Source of the DNA: Phytophthora colocasiae
Taxonomy: Eukaryota; Oomycota; Peronosporomycetes; Peronosporales; Peronosporaceae
Direction of reading: 5' to 3'
Assembly: GCA_018806915.1 (NCBI GenBank)
Contig: JAGKQI010000056.1
Span: 1 to 64,000, forward strand
DNA length: 64,000 nucleotides
Positions within the stretch are counted from its first letter, which is position 1; every line of letters starts with the position of its first letter. Shown here one piece after another: positions 32,249 through 44,816 of the stretch. Both the position numbers and the translations under genes were made by a program. The notes beneath the pieces were generated by a model. That model saw only the letters and a program-made list of their open reading frames with translations, did no database searches and had not been told where the DNA came from.

Positions 32249-34045
32249 GACCTCGAGATTTCGAACGACCATGGAACGCGTGAATTCAAGCAGGCGGGGA
32301 AACGCAAGGCTCGTTCTAATGCTGAGGATCGTGAACATGTTCGTCGACCGCGTCGCAGCGCTGGATTAGAAGAAGCAAGCGCTCCGGACTCTGACCATTA
32401 AGAAGCCAAATCTGAAGACAATGATGATGATGACTCGACTCAGCCGATGTACTGGCGTGCGAGTGCGAATGCAGTGGAGACGAGTAACAGCGCCGAGCCG
32501 AAGACGTTCCAAGATGCTGTGAGCGGCGAAGACCAAGTCCACTGGCGCAAGGCGATCCGAGCAGAACTCAAGTCGATGCGACTTCGTGGAGTGTTTCGTG
32601 GCGCCAAATTACCGAACAACCAACGCGCGGTCGGAACCAAGTGGGTGTTCAAGATCAAGCGTAAAGCCGACGGGTCCATCGAGAAGTACAAGGCTCGACT
32701 CGTCGCGAAAGGATTTGTGCAGAAGTATGGCATCGACTACACCGAGACGTTTTCGCCGGTGGTCAAGTACGTCACGCTGCGAATGATCATCGCTGTGGCC
32801 AAGTTCTTCAATTGGCCCCTCGACCAACTTGATGTTGTCACGGCGTTCCTGTACGGCTTGATGAAGGAGAAGGTGTTCTGCAGTGTTCCAGAAGGCGTGG
32901 AACTTGATGACGGCTACGACTGCGTGGAACTGCTCAAGGCGATCTACGGTCTCAAGCAAGCTTCTCGAGTGTGGAATGAGACTTTTGACGAGTATGTGCG
33001 CTCCATCGGATTTCGCGTTTCGAGCTACGATCCGTGCCTCTACATCAAGATTGTCGATGGTGACTGCGTTCTGATGCTGGTGTACGTCGACGATGTTTTG
33101 GTGACCGGAAGCTCTTCGACGATCATTGCTGAAGTCAAGAAACAGCTCAAGGCACGATTCGAGATGACCGACAGCGGCAAATGTTCCTTCATTCTGGGGA
33201 TTGAGGTGATCGACAATGCGGATGGCAGTGTCACATTGAGTCAAGCTCGCTACATCAACGACATCCTGGAGCGCTTTGGCATGCAGAACTGCAAACCTGC
33301 TGCCAGTCCAGTCGACCTCAGCATGAAGCTCGTTGCCAGTGACGTCTCGACCAAGTTGGATGCGCCGTTCCGCGAAGCTGTCGGTGCTCTCATGCACTTG
33401 ATGACGTCGACTCGCCCGGACATTGCTTTTGCAGTTGGTTACGTTTCGCGCTTCATGGAGAATCCTCAAGTCGAGCACTGGATTGCAGTCAAGCGCATCT
33501 TCCGTTACCTCCAGGGCACCAAGTCGCATGGACTCCGTTTTTCGCCGACCAAGGGAATCGACTTTCGTGGCTATTCGGATGCAGACTGGGCTGGTGACCA
33601 CAGTGACCGCAAGTCGACTTCAGGCTACCTGTTTCAAGTTCTTGGCGGACCTGTGTCGTGGGGATCCAAGAAGCAATCGAGTGTGTCTCTTTCCACGAGT
33701 GAAGCCGAGTACATTGCACTCAGTCTGGCAATCCAAGAAGGCAAGTGGGTGCACAAGCTTCTGTGTGAGATCCTTGACGCTGCAGGCGAAGACATCCCGG
33801 ATCTGAAGATTTTCGAAGACAATCAGTCGTGCATCAAGATGACGAAGAACCCTGTGAACCATGGCCGCGCGAAGCACATCGACATCAAGTACCACCACAT
33901 CCGTGATGAAGTCAAGCGCGGTGAAGTGATCGTCGAGTACTGCGAGACCACGACCATGCTGGCCGACATCTTGACCAAGGGACTCGGCGGACCTCGTCAC
34001 AAGGACTTAACGACGGCTCTTGGCGTTCAAGCGTGTTCGCATTGA
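32249..34045 (+). CDS. Copia half-module 1: RT and RNase H
   Basis: Begins GACCTCGAG and continues the outer element's frame; one nonsense change (CAA to TAA, 32399) precedes a 532-residue open frame from 32447 to the stop at 34045. All RT and RNase H motifs are present, including VYVDDVLVTG, DADWAG, STSEAEYIAL and EDNQSCIKM. It is the best-preserved RT-RNase H in the array. It shares GTGATCGAC and CAGCTCAAGG with the inner element, where modules 2 to 6 have GTGGTCGAC and, in 2 to 5, CAACTCAAGG. Confidence 0.88.
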
Positions 34046-34052
34046 GAGGGGC

Positions 34053-34332
34053 TGTTGCAGGTGATCCAATACGATCCCGCAATGATTACGGTAAGATGTT
34101 TACGCCACCGATGATTGAACGAGTAGGATGATTGGACGAGTACAGAATGATGGTGATTGGATGCACCAAATGATTGGATGCAGACCAGGTAGAAAACAGT
34201 GTAGCTCATATCAATCAATCACTTCTGAATTTCCATTCTACCCCTCCAAGTGACTTCCCTCGCCTCGGCCTCCTCGCCCCAAGCTTCGGCAGTCCTCCCC
34301 TCGCAAGACAACCTCTACCACGACCTTCTTCA
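34053..34332 (+). repeat. Copia LTR 4
   Basis: 280 bp, A variant. It has a private GATTGAACGAG and lacks two bases in the GTAGAGAAAAC block. Confidence 0.88.
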
Positions 34333-36127
34333 GACCTCGAGATTTCGAACGACCATGGAACGCGTGAATTCAAGCAGGCGGGGAAACGCAAGGCTCGTTC
34401 TAATGCTGAGGATCGTGAACATGTTCGTCGACCGCGTCGCAGCGCTGGATTAGAAGAAGCAAGCGCTCCGGACTCTGACCATCAAGAAGCCAAATCTGAA
34501 GACAATGATGATGATGACTCGACTCAGCCGATGTACTGGCGTGCGAGTGCGAATGCAGTGGAGACGAGTAACAGCGCCGAGCCGAAGACGTTCCAAGATG
34601 CTGTGAGCGGCGAAGACCAAGTCCACTGGCGCAAGGCGATCCGAGCAGAACTCAAGTCGATGCGACTTCGTGGAGTGTTTCGTGGCGCCAAATTACCGAA
34701 CAACCAACGCGCGGTCGGAACCAAGTGGGTGTTCAAGATCAAGCGTAAAGCCGACGGGTCCATCGAGAAGTACAAGGCTCGACTCGTCGCGAAAGGATTT
34801 GTGCAGAAGTATGGCATCGACTACACCGAGACGTTTTCGCCGGTGGTCAAGTACGTCACGCTGCGAATGATCATCGCTGTGGCCAAGTTCTTCAATTGGC
34901 CCCTCGACCAACTTGATGTTGTCACGGCGTTCCTGTACGGCTTGATGAAGGAGAAGGTGTTCTGCAGTGTTCCAGAAGGCGTGGAACTTGATGACGGCTA
35001 CGACTGCGTGGAACTGCTCAAGGCGATCTACGGTCTCAAGCAAGCTTCTCGAGTGTGGAATGAGACTTTTTGACGAGTATGTGCGCTCCATCGGATTTCG
35101 CGTTTCGAGCTACGATCCGTGCCTCTACATCAAGATTGTCGATGGTGACTGCGTTCTGATGCTGGTGTACGTCGACGATGTTTTGGTGACCGGAAGCTCT
35201 TCGACGATCATTGCTGAAGTCAGAAACAACTCAAGGCACGATTCGAGATGACCGACAGCGGCAAATGTTCCTTCATTCTGGGGATTGAGGTGGTCGACAA
35301 TGCGGATGGCAGTGTCACATTGAGTCAAGCTCGCTACATCAACGACATCCTGGAGCGCTTTGGCATGCAGAACTGCAAACCTGCTGCCAGTCCAGTCGAC
35401 CTCAGCATGAAGCTCGTTGCCAGTGACGTCTCGACCAAGTTGGATGCGCCGTTCCGCGAAGCTGTCGGTGCTCTCATGCACTTGATGACGTCGACTCGCC
35501 CGGACATTGCTTTTGCAGTTGGTTACGTTTCGCGCTTCATGGAGAATCCTCAAGTCGAGCACTGGATTGCAGTCAAGCGCATCTTCCGTTACCTCCAGGG
35601 CACCAAGTCGCATGGACTCCGTTTTTCGCCGACCAAGGGAATCGACTTTCGTGGCTATTCGGATGCAGACTGGGCTGGTGACCACAGTGACCGCAAGTCG
35701 ACTTCAGGCTACCTGTTTCAAGTTCTTGGCGGACCTGTGTCGTGGGGATCAGAAGCAATCAGTGTGTCTCTTTCACGAAGTGAAGCCGAGTACATTGCAC
35801 TCAGTCTGGCAATCCAAGAAGGCAAGTGGGTGCACAAGCTTCTGTGTGAGATCCTTGACGCTGCAGGCGAAGACATCCCGGATCTGAAGATTTTCGAAGA
35901 CAATCGGTCGTGCATCAAGATGACGAAGAACCCTGTGAACCATGGCCGCGCGAAGCACATCGACATCAAGTACCACCACATCCGTGATGAAGTCAAGCGC
36001 GGTGAAGTGATCGTCGAGTACTGCGAGACCACGACCATGCTGGCCGACATCTTGACCAAGGGACTCGGCGGACCTCGTCACAAGGACTTAACGACGGCTC
36101 TTGGCGTTTCAAGCGTGTTCGCATTGA
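34333..36127 (+). pseudogene. Copia half-module 2: RT and RNase H
   Basis: Frames 34333-35073 and 35248-36090 cover RT and RNase H. An extra T in GAGACTTTTTGAC (35066-35078, shared with module 3) and a lost base near 35222 break RT. Two changes near 35750-35780 alter the STSEAEY block to SRSEAEY. Confidence 0.85.
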
Positions 36128-36134
36128 GAGGGGC

Positions 36135-36416
36135 TGTTGCAGGTGATCCAATACGATCCCGCAATGATTACGGTAAGATGTTTACGCCACCGATGATTAG
36201 ACGAGTAGGATGATTGGACGAGTACAGAATGATGGTGATTGGATGCACCAAATGATTGGATGCAGACCAGGTAGAGAAAACAGTGTAAGCTCATATCAAT
36301 CAATCACTTCTGAATTTCCATTCTACCCCTCAAGTGACTTCCCTCGCCTCGGCCTCCTCGCCCCAAGCTTCGGCAGTCCTCCCCTCGCAAGACAACCTCT
36401 ACCACGACCTTCTTCA
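36135..36416 (+). repeat. Copia LTR 5
   Basis: 282 bp, A variant, same ends as the others. Confidence 0.88.
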
Positions 36417-38214
36417 GACCTCGAGATTTCGAACGACCATGGAACGCGTGAATTCAAGCAGGCGGGGAAACGCAAGGCTCGTTCTAATGCTGAGGATCGT
36501 GAACATGTTCGTCGACCGCGTCGCAGCGCTGGATTAGAAGAAGCAAGCGCTCCGGACTCTGACCATCAAGAAGCCAAATCTGAAGACAATGATGATGATG
36601 ACTCGACTCAGCCGATGTACTGGCGTGCGAGTGCGAATGCAGTGGAGACGAGTAACAGCGCCGAGCCGAAGACGTTCCAAGATGCTGTGAGCGGCGAAGA
36701 CCAAGTCCACTGGCGCAAGGCGATCCGAGCAGAACTCAAGTCGATGCGACTTCGTGGAGTGTTTCGTGGCGCCAAATTACCGAACAACCAACGCGCGGTC
36801 GGAACCAAGTGGGTGTTCAAGATCAAGCGTAAAGCCGACGGGTCCATCGAGAAGTACAAGGCTCGACTCGTCGCGAAAGGATTTGTGCAGAAGTATGGCA
36901 TCGACTACACCGAGACGTTTTCGCCGGTGGTCAAGTACGTCACGCTGCGAATGATCATCGCTGTGGCCAAGTTCTTCAATTGGCCCCTCGACCAACTTGA
37001 TGTTGTCACGGCGTTCCTGTACGGCTGATGAAGGAGAAGGTGTTCTGCAGTGTTCCAGAAGGCGTGGAACTTGATGACGGCTACGACTGCGTGGAACTGC
37101 TCAAGGCGATCTACGGTCTCAAGCAAGCTTCTCGAGTGTGGAATGAGACTTTTTGACGAGTATGTGCGCTCCATCGGATTTCGCGTTTCGAGCTACGATC
37201 CGTGCCTCTACATCAAGATTGTCGATGGTGACTGCGTTCTGATGCTGGTGTACGTCGACGATGTTTTGGTGACCGGAAGCTCTTCGACGATCATTGCTGA
37301 AGTCAAGAAACAACTCAAGGCACGATTCGAGATGACCGACAGCGGCAAATGTTCCCTTCATTCTGGGGATTGAGGTGGTCGACAATGCGGATGGCAGTGT
37401 CACATTGAGTCAAGCTCGCTACATCAACGACATCCTGGAGCGCTTTGGCATGCAGAACTGCAAACCTGCTGCCAGTCCAGTCGACCTCAGCATGAAGCTC
37501 GTTGCCAGTGACGTCTCGACCAAGTTGGATGCGCCGTTCCGCGAAGCTGTCGGTGCTCTCATGCACTTGATGACGTCGACTCGCCCGGACATTGCTTTTG
37601 CAGTTGGTTACGTTTCGCGCTTCATGGAGAATCCTCAAGTCGAGCACTGGATTGCAGTCAAGCGCATCTTCCGTTACCTTCAGGGCACCAAGTCGCATGG
37701 ACTCCTTTTTCGCCGACCAAGGAATCGACTTTCGTGGCTATTCGGATTGCAGACTGGGCTGGTGACCACAGTGACCGCAAGTCGACTTCAGGCTACCTGT
37801 TTCAAGTTCTTGGCGGACCTGTGTCGTGGGGATCCAAGAAGCAATCGAGTGTGTCTCTTTCCACGAGTGAAGCCGAGTACATTGCGCTCAGTCTGGCAAT
37901 CCAAGAAGGCAAGTGGGTGCACAAGCTTCTGTGAGATCCTTGACGCTGCAGGCGAAGACATCCCGGATCTGAAGATTTTCGAAGACAATCAGTCGTGCAT
38001 CAAGATGACGAAAGAACCCTGTGAACCATGGCCGCGCGAAGCACATCGACATCAAGTACCACCACATCCGTGATGAAGTCAAGCGCGGTGAAGTGATCGT
38101 CGAGTACTGCGAGACCACGACCATGCTGGCCGACATCTTGACCAAGGGACTCAGCGGACCTCGTCACAAAAGGACTTAACGACGGCTCTTGGCGTTCAAG
38201 CGTGTTCGCATTGA
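36417..38214 (+). pseudogene. Copia half-module 3: RT and RNase H
   Basis: RT is interrupted by a lost TT near 37025, the extra T of module 2 and an extra C near 37355. It carries TTACCTTCAGG (37674), TTCGGATTGCAG (37741) and ATTGCGCTCAG (37882), all shared only with module 5. Confidence 0.83.
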
Positions 38215-38221
38215 GAGGGGC

Positions 38222-38505
38222 TGTTGCAGGTGATCCAATACGATCCCGCAATGATTACGGTAAGATGTTTACGCCACCGATGATTAGACGGAGTAGGATG
38301 ATTGGACGAGTACAGAATGATGGTGATTGGATGCACCAAATGATTGGATGCAGACCAGGTAGAGAAAACAGTGTAAGCTCATATCAATCAATCACTTCTG
38401 AATTTCCATTCTACCCCTCAAGTGACTTCCCTCGCCTCTGGCCTCCTCGCCCCAAGCTTCGGCAGTCCTCCCCTCGCAAGACAACCTCTACCACGACCTT
38501 CTTCA
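38222..38505 (+). repeat. Copia LTR 6
   Basis: 284 bp, A variant, with extra bases near 38290 and 38438. Confidence 0.86.
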
Positions 38506-40304
38506 GACCTCGAGATTTCGAACGACCATGGAACGCGTGAATTCAAGCGGGCGGGAAACGCAAGGCTCGTTCTAATGCTGAGGATCGTGAACATGTTCGT
38601 CGACCGCGTCGCAGCGCTGGATTAGAAGAAGCAAGCGCTCCGGACTCTGACCATCAAGAAGCCAAATCCTGAAGACAATGATGATGATGACTCGACTCAG
38701 CCGATGTACTGGCGTGCGGTGCGAATGCAGTGGAGACGAGTAACAGCGCCGAGCCGAAGACGTTCCAAGATGCTGTGAGCGGCGAAGACCAAGTCCACTG
38801 GCGCAAGGCGATCCGAGCAGAACTCAAGTCGATGCGACTTCGTGGAGTGTTTCCGTGGCGCCAAATTACCGAACAACCAACGCGCGGTCGGAACCAAGTG
38901 GGTGTTCAAGATCAAGCGTAAAGCCGACGGGTCCATCGAGAAGTACAAGGCTCGACTCGTCGCGAAAGGATTTGTGCAGAAGTATGGCATCGACTACACC
39001 GAGACGTTTCGCCGGTGGTCAAGTACGTCACGCTGCGAATGATCATCGCTGTGGCCAAGTTCTTCAATTGGCCCCTCGACCAACGATGTTGTCACGGCGT
39101 TCCTGTACGGCTTGATGAAGGAGAAGGTGTTCTGCAGTGTTCCAGAAGGCGTGGAACTTGATGACGGCTACGACTGCGTGGAACTGCTCAAGGCGATCTA
39201 CGGTCTCAAGCAAGCTTCTCGAGTGTGGAATGAGACTTTTGACGAGTATGTGCGCTCCATCGGATTTCGCGTTTCGAGCTACGATCCGTGCCTCTACATC
39301 AAGATTGTCGATGGTGACTGCGTTCTGATGCTGGTGTACGTCGACGATGTTTTGGTGACCGGAAGCTCTTCGACGATCATTGCTGAAGTCAAGAAACAAC
39401 TCAAGGCACGATTCGAGATGACCGACAGCGGCAAATGTTCCTTCATTCTGGGGATTGAGGTGGTCGACAATGCGGATGGCAGTGTCACATTGAGTCAAGC
39501 TCGCTACATCAACGACATCCTGGAGCGCTTTGGCATGCAGAACTGCAAACCTGCTGCCAGTCCAGTCGACCTCAGCATGAAGCTCGTTGCCAGTGACGTC
39601 TCGACCAAGTTGGATGCGCCGTTCCGCGAAGCTGTCGGTGCTCTCATGCACTTGATGACGTCGACTCGCCCGGACATTGCTTTTGCAGTTGGTTACGTTT
39701 CGCGCTTCATGGAGAATCCTCAAGTCGAGCACTGGATTTGCAGTCAAGCGCATCTTCCGTTACCTCCAGGGCACCAAGTCGCATGGACTCCGTTTTTCGC
39801 CGACCAAGGGAATCGACTTTCGTGGCTATTCCGGATGCAGACTGGGCTGGTGACCACAGTGACCGCAAGTCGACTTCAGGCTACCTGTTTCAAGTTCTTG
39901 GCGGACCTGTGTCGTGAGGATCAGAAGCAATCGAGTGTGTCTCTTTCCACGAGTGAAGCCGAGTACATTGCACTCAGTCTGGCAATCCAAGAAGGCAAGT
40001 GGGTGCACAAGCTTCTGTGTGAGATCCTTGACGCTGCAGGCGAAGACATCCCGGATCTGAAGATTTTCGAAGACAATCAGTCGTGCATCAAGATGACGAA
40101 GAACCCTGTGAACCATGGCCGCGCGAAGCACATCGACATCAAGTACCACCACATCCGTGATGAAGTCAAGAAGCGCGGTGAAGTGATCGTCGAGTACTGC
40201 GAGACCACGACCATGCTGGCCGACATCTTGACCAAAGGGACCTCGGCGGACCTCGTCACAAGGACTTAACGACGGCTCTTGGCGTTCAAGCGTGTTCGCA
40301 TTGA
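38506..40304 (+). pseudogene. Copia half-module 4: RT and RNase H
   Basis: The longest open part (39112-40269) holds the YVDD active site and RNase H. Losses near 39009 and 39085 and an extra base near 38851 break RT. It has GTCGTGAGGATCAG (39911), shared only with module 6. Confidence 0.84.
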
Positions 40305-40311
40305 GAGGGGC

Positions 40312-40594
40312 TGTTGCAGGTGATCCAATACGATCCCGCAATGATTACGGTAAGATGTTTACGCCACCGATGATTAGACGAGTAGGATGATTGGACGAGT
40401 ACAGAATGATGGTGATTGGATGCACCAAATGATTGGATGCAAGACCAGGTAGAGAAAACAGTGTAAGCTCATATCAATCAATCACTTCTGAATTTCCATT
40501 TCTACCCCTCAAGTGACTTCCCTCGCCTCGGCCTCCTCGCCCCAAGCTTCGGCAGTCCTCCCTCGCAAGACAACCTCTACCACGACCTTCTTCA
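40312..40594 (+). repeat. Copia LTR 7
   Basis: 283 bp, A variant. Confidence 0.87.
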
Positions 40595-42421
40595 GACCTC
40601 GAGATTTCGAACGACCATGGAACGCGTGAATTCAAGCAGGCGGGGAAACGCAAGGCTCGTTCTAATGCTGAGGATCGTGAACATGTTCGTCGACCGCGTC
40701 GCAGCGCTGGATTAGAAGAAGCAAGCGCTCCGGACTCTGACCATCAAGAAGCCAAATCTGAAGACAATGATGATGATGACTCGACTCAGCCGATGTACTG
40801 GCGTGCGAGTGCGAATGCAGTGGAGACGAGTAACAGCGCCGAGCCGAAGACGTTCCAAGATGCTGTGAGCGGCGAAGACCAAGTCCACTGGCGCAAGGCG
40901 ATCCGAGCAGAACTCAAGTCGATGCGACTTCGTGGAGTGTTTCGTGGCGCCAAATTACCGAACAACCAACGCGCGGTCGGAACCAAGTGGGTGTTCAAGA
41001 TCAAGCGTAAAGCCGACGGGTCCATCGAGAAGTACAAGGCTCGACTCGTCGCGAAAGGATTTGTGCAGAAGTATGGCATCGACTACACCGAGACGTTTTC
41101 GCCGGTGGTCAAGTACGTCACGCTGCGAATGATCATCGCTGTGGCCAAGTTCTTCAATTGGCCCCTCGACCAACTTGATGTTGTCACGGCGTTCCTGTAC
41201 GGCTTGATGAAGGAGAAGGTGTTCTGCAGTGTTCCAGAAGGCGTGGAACTTGATGACGGCTACGACTGCGTGGAACTGCTCAAGGCGATCTACGGTCTCA
41301 AGCAAGCTTCTCGAGTGTGGAATGAGACTTTTGACGAGTATGTGCGCTCCATCGGATTTCGCGTTTCGAGCTACGATCCGTGCCTCTACATCAAGATTGT
41401 CGATGGTGACTGCGTTCTGATGCTGGTGTACGTCGACGATGTTTTGGTGACCGGAAGCTCTTCGACGATCATTGCTGAAGTCAAGAAACAACTCAAGGCA
41501 CGATTCGAGATGACCGACAGCGGCAAATGTTCCTTCATTCTGGGGATTGAGGTGGTCGACAATGCGGATGGCAGTGTCACATTGAGTCAAGCTCGCTACA
41601 TCAACGACATCCTGGAGCGCTTTGGCATGCAGAACTGCAAACCTGCTGCCAGTCCAGTCGACCTCAGCATGAAGCTCGTTGCCAGTGACGTCTCTGACCA
41701 AGTTGGATGCGCCGTTCCGCGAAGCTGTCGGTGCTCTCATGCACTTGATGACGTCGACTCGCCCGGACATTGCTTTTGCAGTTGGTTACGTTTCGCGCTT
41801 CATGGAGAATCCTCAAGTCGAGCACTGGATTGCAGTCAAGCGCATCTTCCGTTACCTTCAGGGCACCAAGTCGCATGGACTCCGTTTTTCCGCCGACCAA
41901 GGGAATCTGACTTTCGTGGCTATTCGGATTGCAGACTGGGCTGGTGACCACAGTGACCCTGCAAGTCGACTTCCAGGCTACCTGTTTCAAGTTCTTGGCG
42001 GACCTGTGTCAGTGGGGATCAGAAGCAATCGAGTGTGTCTCTTTCCACGAAGTGATAGCCGATCGTACATTGCGCTCAGTCTGGCAATCGTCAAGAAGGC
42101 AAGTGGGTGCACAAGCTTCAATGTGTGAGATCGCGCTTGACGCTGCAGGCCGAAGACATCCCGGATCTGAAGATTTTCCAGAAGACAATCAGTCGTGCAT
42201 CAAGATGACAGGAAGAACCCTGTGAGACCATGGCCGCGCCGAAACGCATCGACATCAAGGTACCACCACATCCGTGATGAGAGTCCAAGCGCGGTGAAGG
42301 TGATCGTCGAGTACTGCGAGACCACGACCATGCTGGCCGACATCTTGACCAGGACTCGGCGGAACCTCGTCACAAGGACTTAACGACGGCTCTTGGCGTT
42401 TCAAGCGTGTTCTACCATTGA
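40595..42421 (+). pseudogene. Copia half-module 5: RT and RNase H, indel-dense end
   Basis: Clean and open from 40595 to about 41690. Then single-base differences from the other modules become frequent, most of them insertions (for example near 41694, 41891, 41907, 41959, 42011, 42050, 42089, 42119). The RNase H is unreadable. It shares three variants with module 3. Confidence 0.82.
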
Positions 42422-42428
42422 GAGGGGC

Positions 42429-42721
42429 TGTTGCAGGTGATCCCAATACGATCCCGCAATGATTACGGTAAGATGTTTACGCCCGATGATTAGACGAGTA
42501 GGATGATTGGACGAATTTTACAAGAATGATGGTGATTGGATGCACGCAAATGATTGGATGCACAGACCAGGTAGAAAACAGTGTAAGCTCTATATCAATC
42601 TAATCACTTCTGAATTTCCATTCTACCCCTCAGGTGACTTCCCTCGCCTCCGGCCTCTCCCTCGCCCCAAGCTTCGAGCAGTCCTCCCTCGCGAGACAAC
42701 CTCTACCACGACCTTCTTCCA
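42429..42721 (+). repeat. Copia LTR 8
   Basis: 293 bp, longer than the others because of many single extra bases. It belongs to the same indel-dense stretch. Confidence 0.83.
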
Positions 42722-44522
42722 GACCTCGAGATTTCGAACGACCATGGAACGCGTGAATTCAAGCAGGCGGGGAAACGCAAGGCTCGTTCTAATGCTGAGG
42801 ATCGTGAACATGTTCGTCTGACCGCGTCGCAGCGTCTGGATTAGAAGAAGCAAGCGCTCCGGACTCCTGACCATCAAGCCAAATCTGAAGACAATGATGA
42901 TGATGACTCGACTCAGCCGATGTACTGGCGTGCGAGTGCGAATGCAGTGGAGACGAGTAACAGCGCCGAGCCGAAGACGTTCAAGATGCTGTGAGCGGCG
43001 AAGACCAAGTCCACTGGCGCAAGGCAGATCCGAAGCAGAACTCAAGTCGAGTGCGACTTCGTGGAGTGTTTCGTGGCGCCAAATTACCGAACAACCAACG
43101 CGCGGTCGGAACCAGAGTGGAGTGTTCAAGATCAAGCCCAATAAAGCCGACGGGTCCATCCCGAGAAGTACAGAGGCTCGACTTTCGTCGCCTGAAAGGA
43201 TTTGTGCAGAAGTATGGCATCGACTACACCGAGACGTTTTCGCCGGTGGTCAAGTACGTCACGCTGCGAATGATCATCGCTGTGGCCAAGTTCTTCAATT
43301 GGCCCCTCGACCAACTTGATGTTGTCACGGCGTTCCTGTACGGCTTGATGAAGGAGAGGTGTTCTGCAGTGTTCCAGAAGGCGTGGAACTTGATGACGGC
43401 TACGACTGCGTGGAACTGCTCAAGGCGATCTACGGTCTCAAGCAAGCTTCTCGAGTGTGGAATGAGACTTTTGACGAGTATGTGCGCTCCATCAGTTTCG
43501 CGTTTCCGAGCTACGATCCGTGCCTCTACATCAAGATTGTCGATGGTGACTGCGTTCTGATGCTGGTGTACGTCGACGATGTTTTGGTGACCGGAAGCTC
43601 TTCGACGATCATTGCTGAAGTCAGAAACGCTCAGGCACGATTCGAGATGACCGACAGCGGCAAATGTTCCTTCATTCTGGGGATTGAGGTGGTCGACAAT
43701 GCGGATGGCAGTGTCACATTGAGTCCAAGCTCGCTACATCAACGACATCCTGGAGCGCTTTGGCATACAGAACTGCAAACCTGCTGCCAGTCCAGTCGAC
43801 CTCAGCATGAAGCTCGTTGCCAGTGACGTCTCGACCAAGTTGGATGCGCCGTTCCGCGAAGCTGTCGGTGCTCTCATGCACTTGATGACGTCGACTCGCC
43901 CGGACATTGCTTTGCAGTTGGTTACGTTTCGCGCTTCATGGAGAATCCTCAAGTCGAGCACTGGATTGCAGTCAAGCGCATCTTCCGTTACCTCCAGGGC
44001 ACCAAGTCGCATGGACTCCGTTTCGCCGACCAAGGAATCGACTTTCGTGGCTATTCGGATGCAGACTGGGCTGGTGACCACAGTGACCATAAGTCGACTT
44101 CGGGCTACCTGTTTCAAGTTCTTGGCGGACCTGTGTCGTGAGGATCAGAAGCAATCGAGTGTGTCTCTTTCCACGAGTGAAGCCGAGTACATTGCACTCA
44201 GTCTGGCAATCCAAGAAGGCAAGTGGGTGCACAAGCTTCTGTGTGAGATCCTTGACGCTGCAGGCGAAGACATCCCGGATCTGAAGATTTTCGAAGACAA
44301 TCAGTCGTGCATCAAGATGACGAAGAACCCTGTGAACCATGGCCGCGCGAAGCACATCGACATCAAGTACCACCACATCCGTGATGAAGTCAAGCGCGGT
44401 GAAGTGATCGTCAGTACTGCGAGACCACGACCATGCTGGCCGACATCTTGACCAAGGGACTCGGCGGACCTCGTCACAAGGACTTAACGACGGCTCTTGG
44501 CGTTCAAGGGTGTTCGCATTGA
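42722..44522 (+). pseudogene. Copia half-module 6: RT and RNase H
   Basis: Indel-dense to about 43230, then mostly clean. The YVDD site is at 43575-43586. RNase H is open in 43807-44451 apart from local breaks. It shares GTCGTGAGGATCAG (44136) with module 4. Confidence 0.83.
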
Positions 44523-44529
44523 GAGGGGC

Positions 44530-44811
44530 TGTTGCAGGTGATCCAATACGATCCCGCAATGATTACGGTAAGATGTTTACGCCACCGATGATTAGACGAG
44601 TAGGATGATTGGACGAGTACAGAATGTTGGTGATTGGATGCACCAAATGATTGGATGCAGACCAGGTAGAGAAAACAGTGTAAGCTCATATCAATCAATC
44701 ACTTCTGAATTTCCATTCTACCCCTCAAGTGACTTCCCTCGCCTCGGCCTCCTCGCCCCAAGCTTCGGCAGTCCTCCCCTCGCAAGACAACCTCTACCAC
44801 GACCTTCTTCA
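44530..44811 (+). repeat. Copia LTR 9 (outer element, 3')
   Basis: 282 bp with the GAATGTTGG variant, as in LTR 1. This is what is expected if LTR 1 and LTR 9 are the two ends of one element and LTRs 4 to 8 derive from LTR 3. Confidence 0.9.
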
Positions 44812-44816
44812 TTGGT
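44812..44816. repeat. Target-site duplication TTGGT, right
   Basis: Second copy of TTGGT, directly after LTR 9 and followed by CGATCTTGA as in B1's uninterrupted sequence. Confidence 0.9.

Larger units (their letters stand above)
25163..44811 (+). mobile_element. Ty1/Copia array: nested pair plus six tandem half-elements, nine LTRs
   Basis: The order is LTR, gag-PR-IN of an outer element (to 27661), a complete inner element with two LTRs (27662-32248), then six modules each made of the RT-RNase H half plus one LTR. The junctions are exact: outer sequence ends in GACCT before the inner element, and every module starts with GACCT directly after an LTR end. TTGGT flanks the whole array. All LTRs are nearly identical, so the events are recent. 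Confidence 0.92.

Noticed and set aside
32249..44811. Tandem array as CRISPR or satellite
   Set aside because: The 2.1-kb unit contains a complete LTR and RT-RNase H with Copia junctions, so it is a retrotransposon-derived tandem array.
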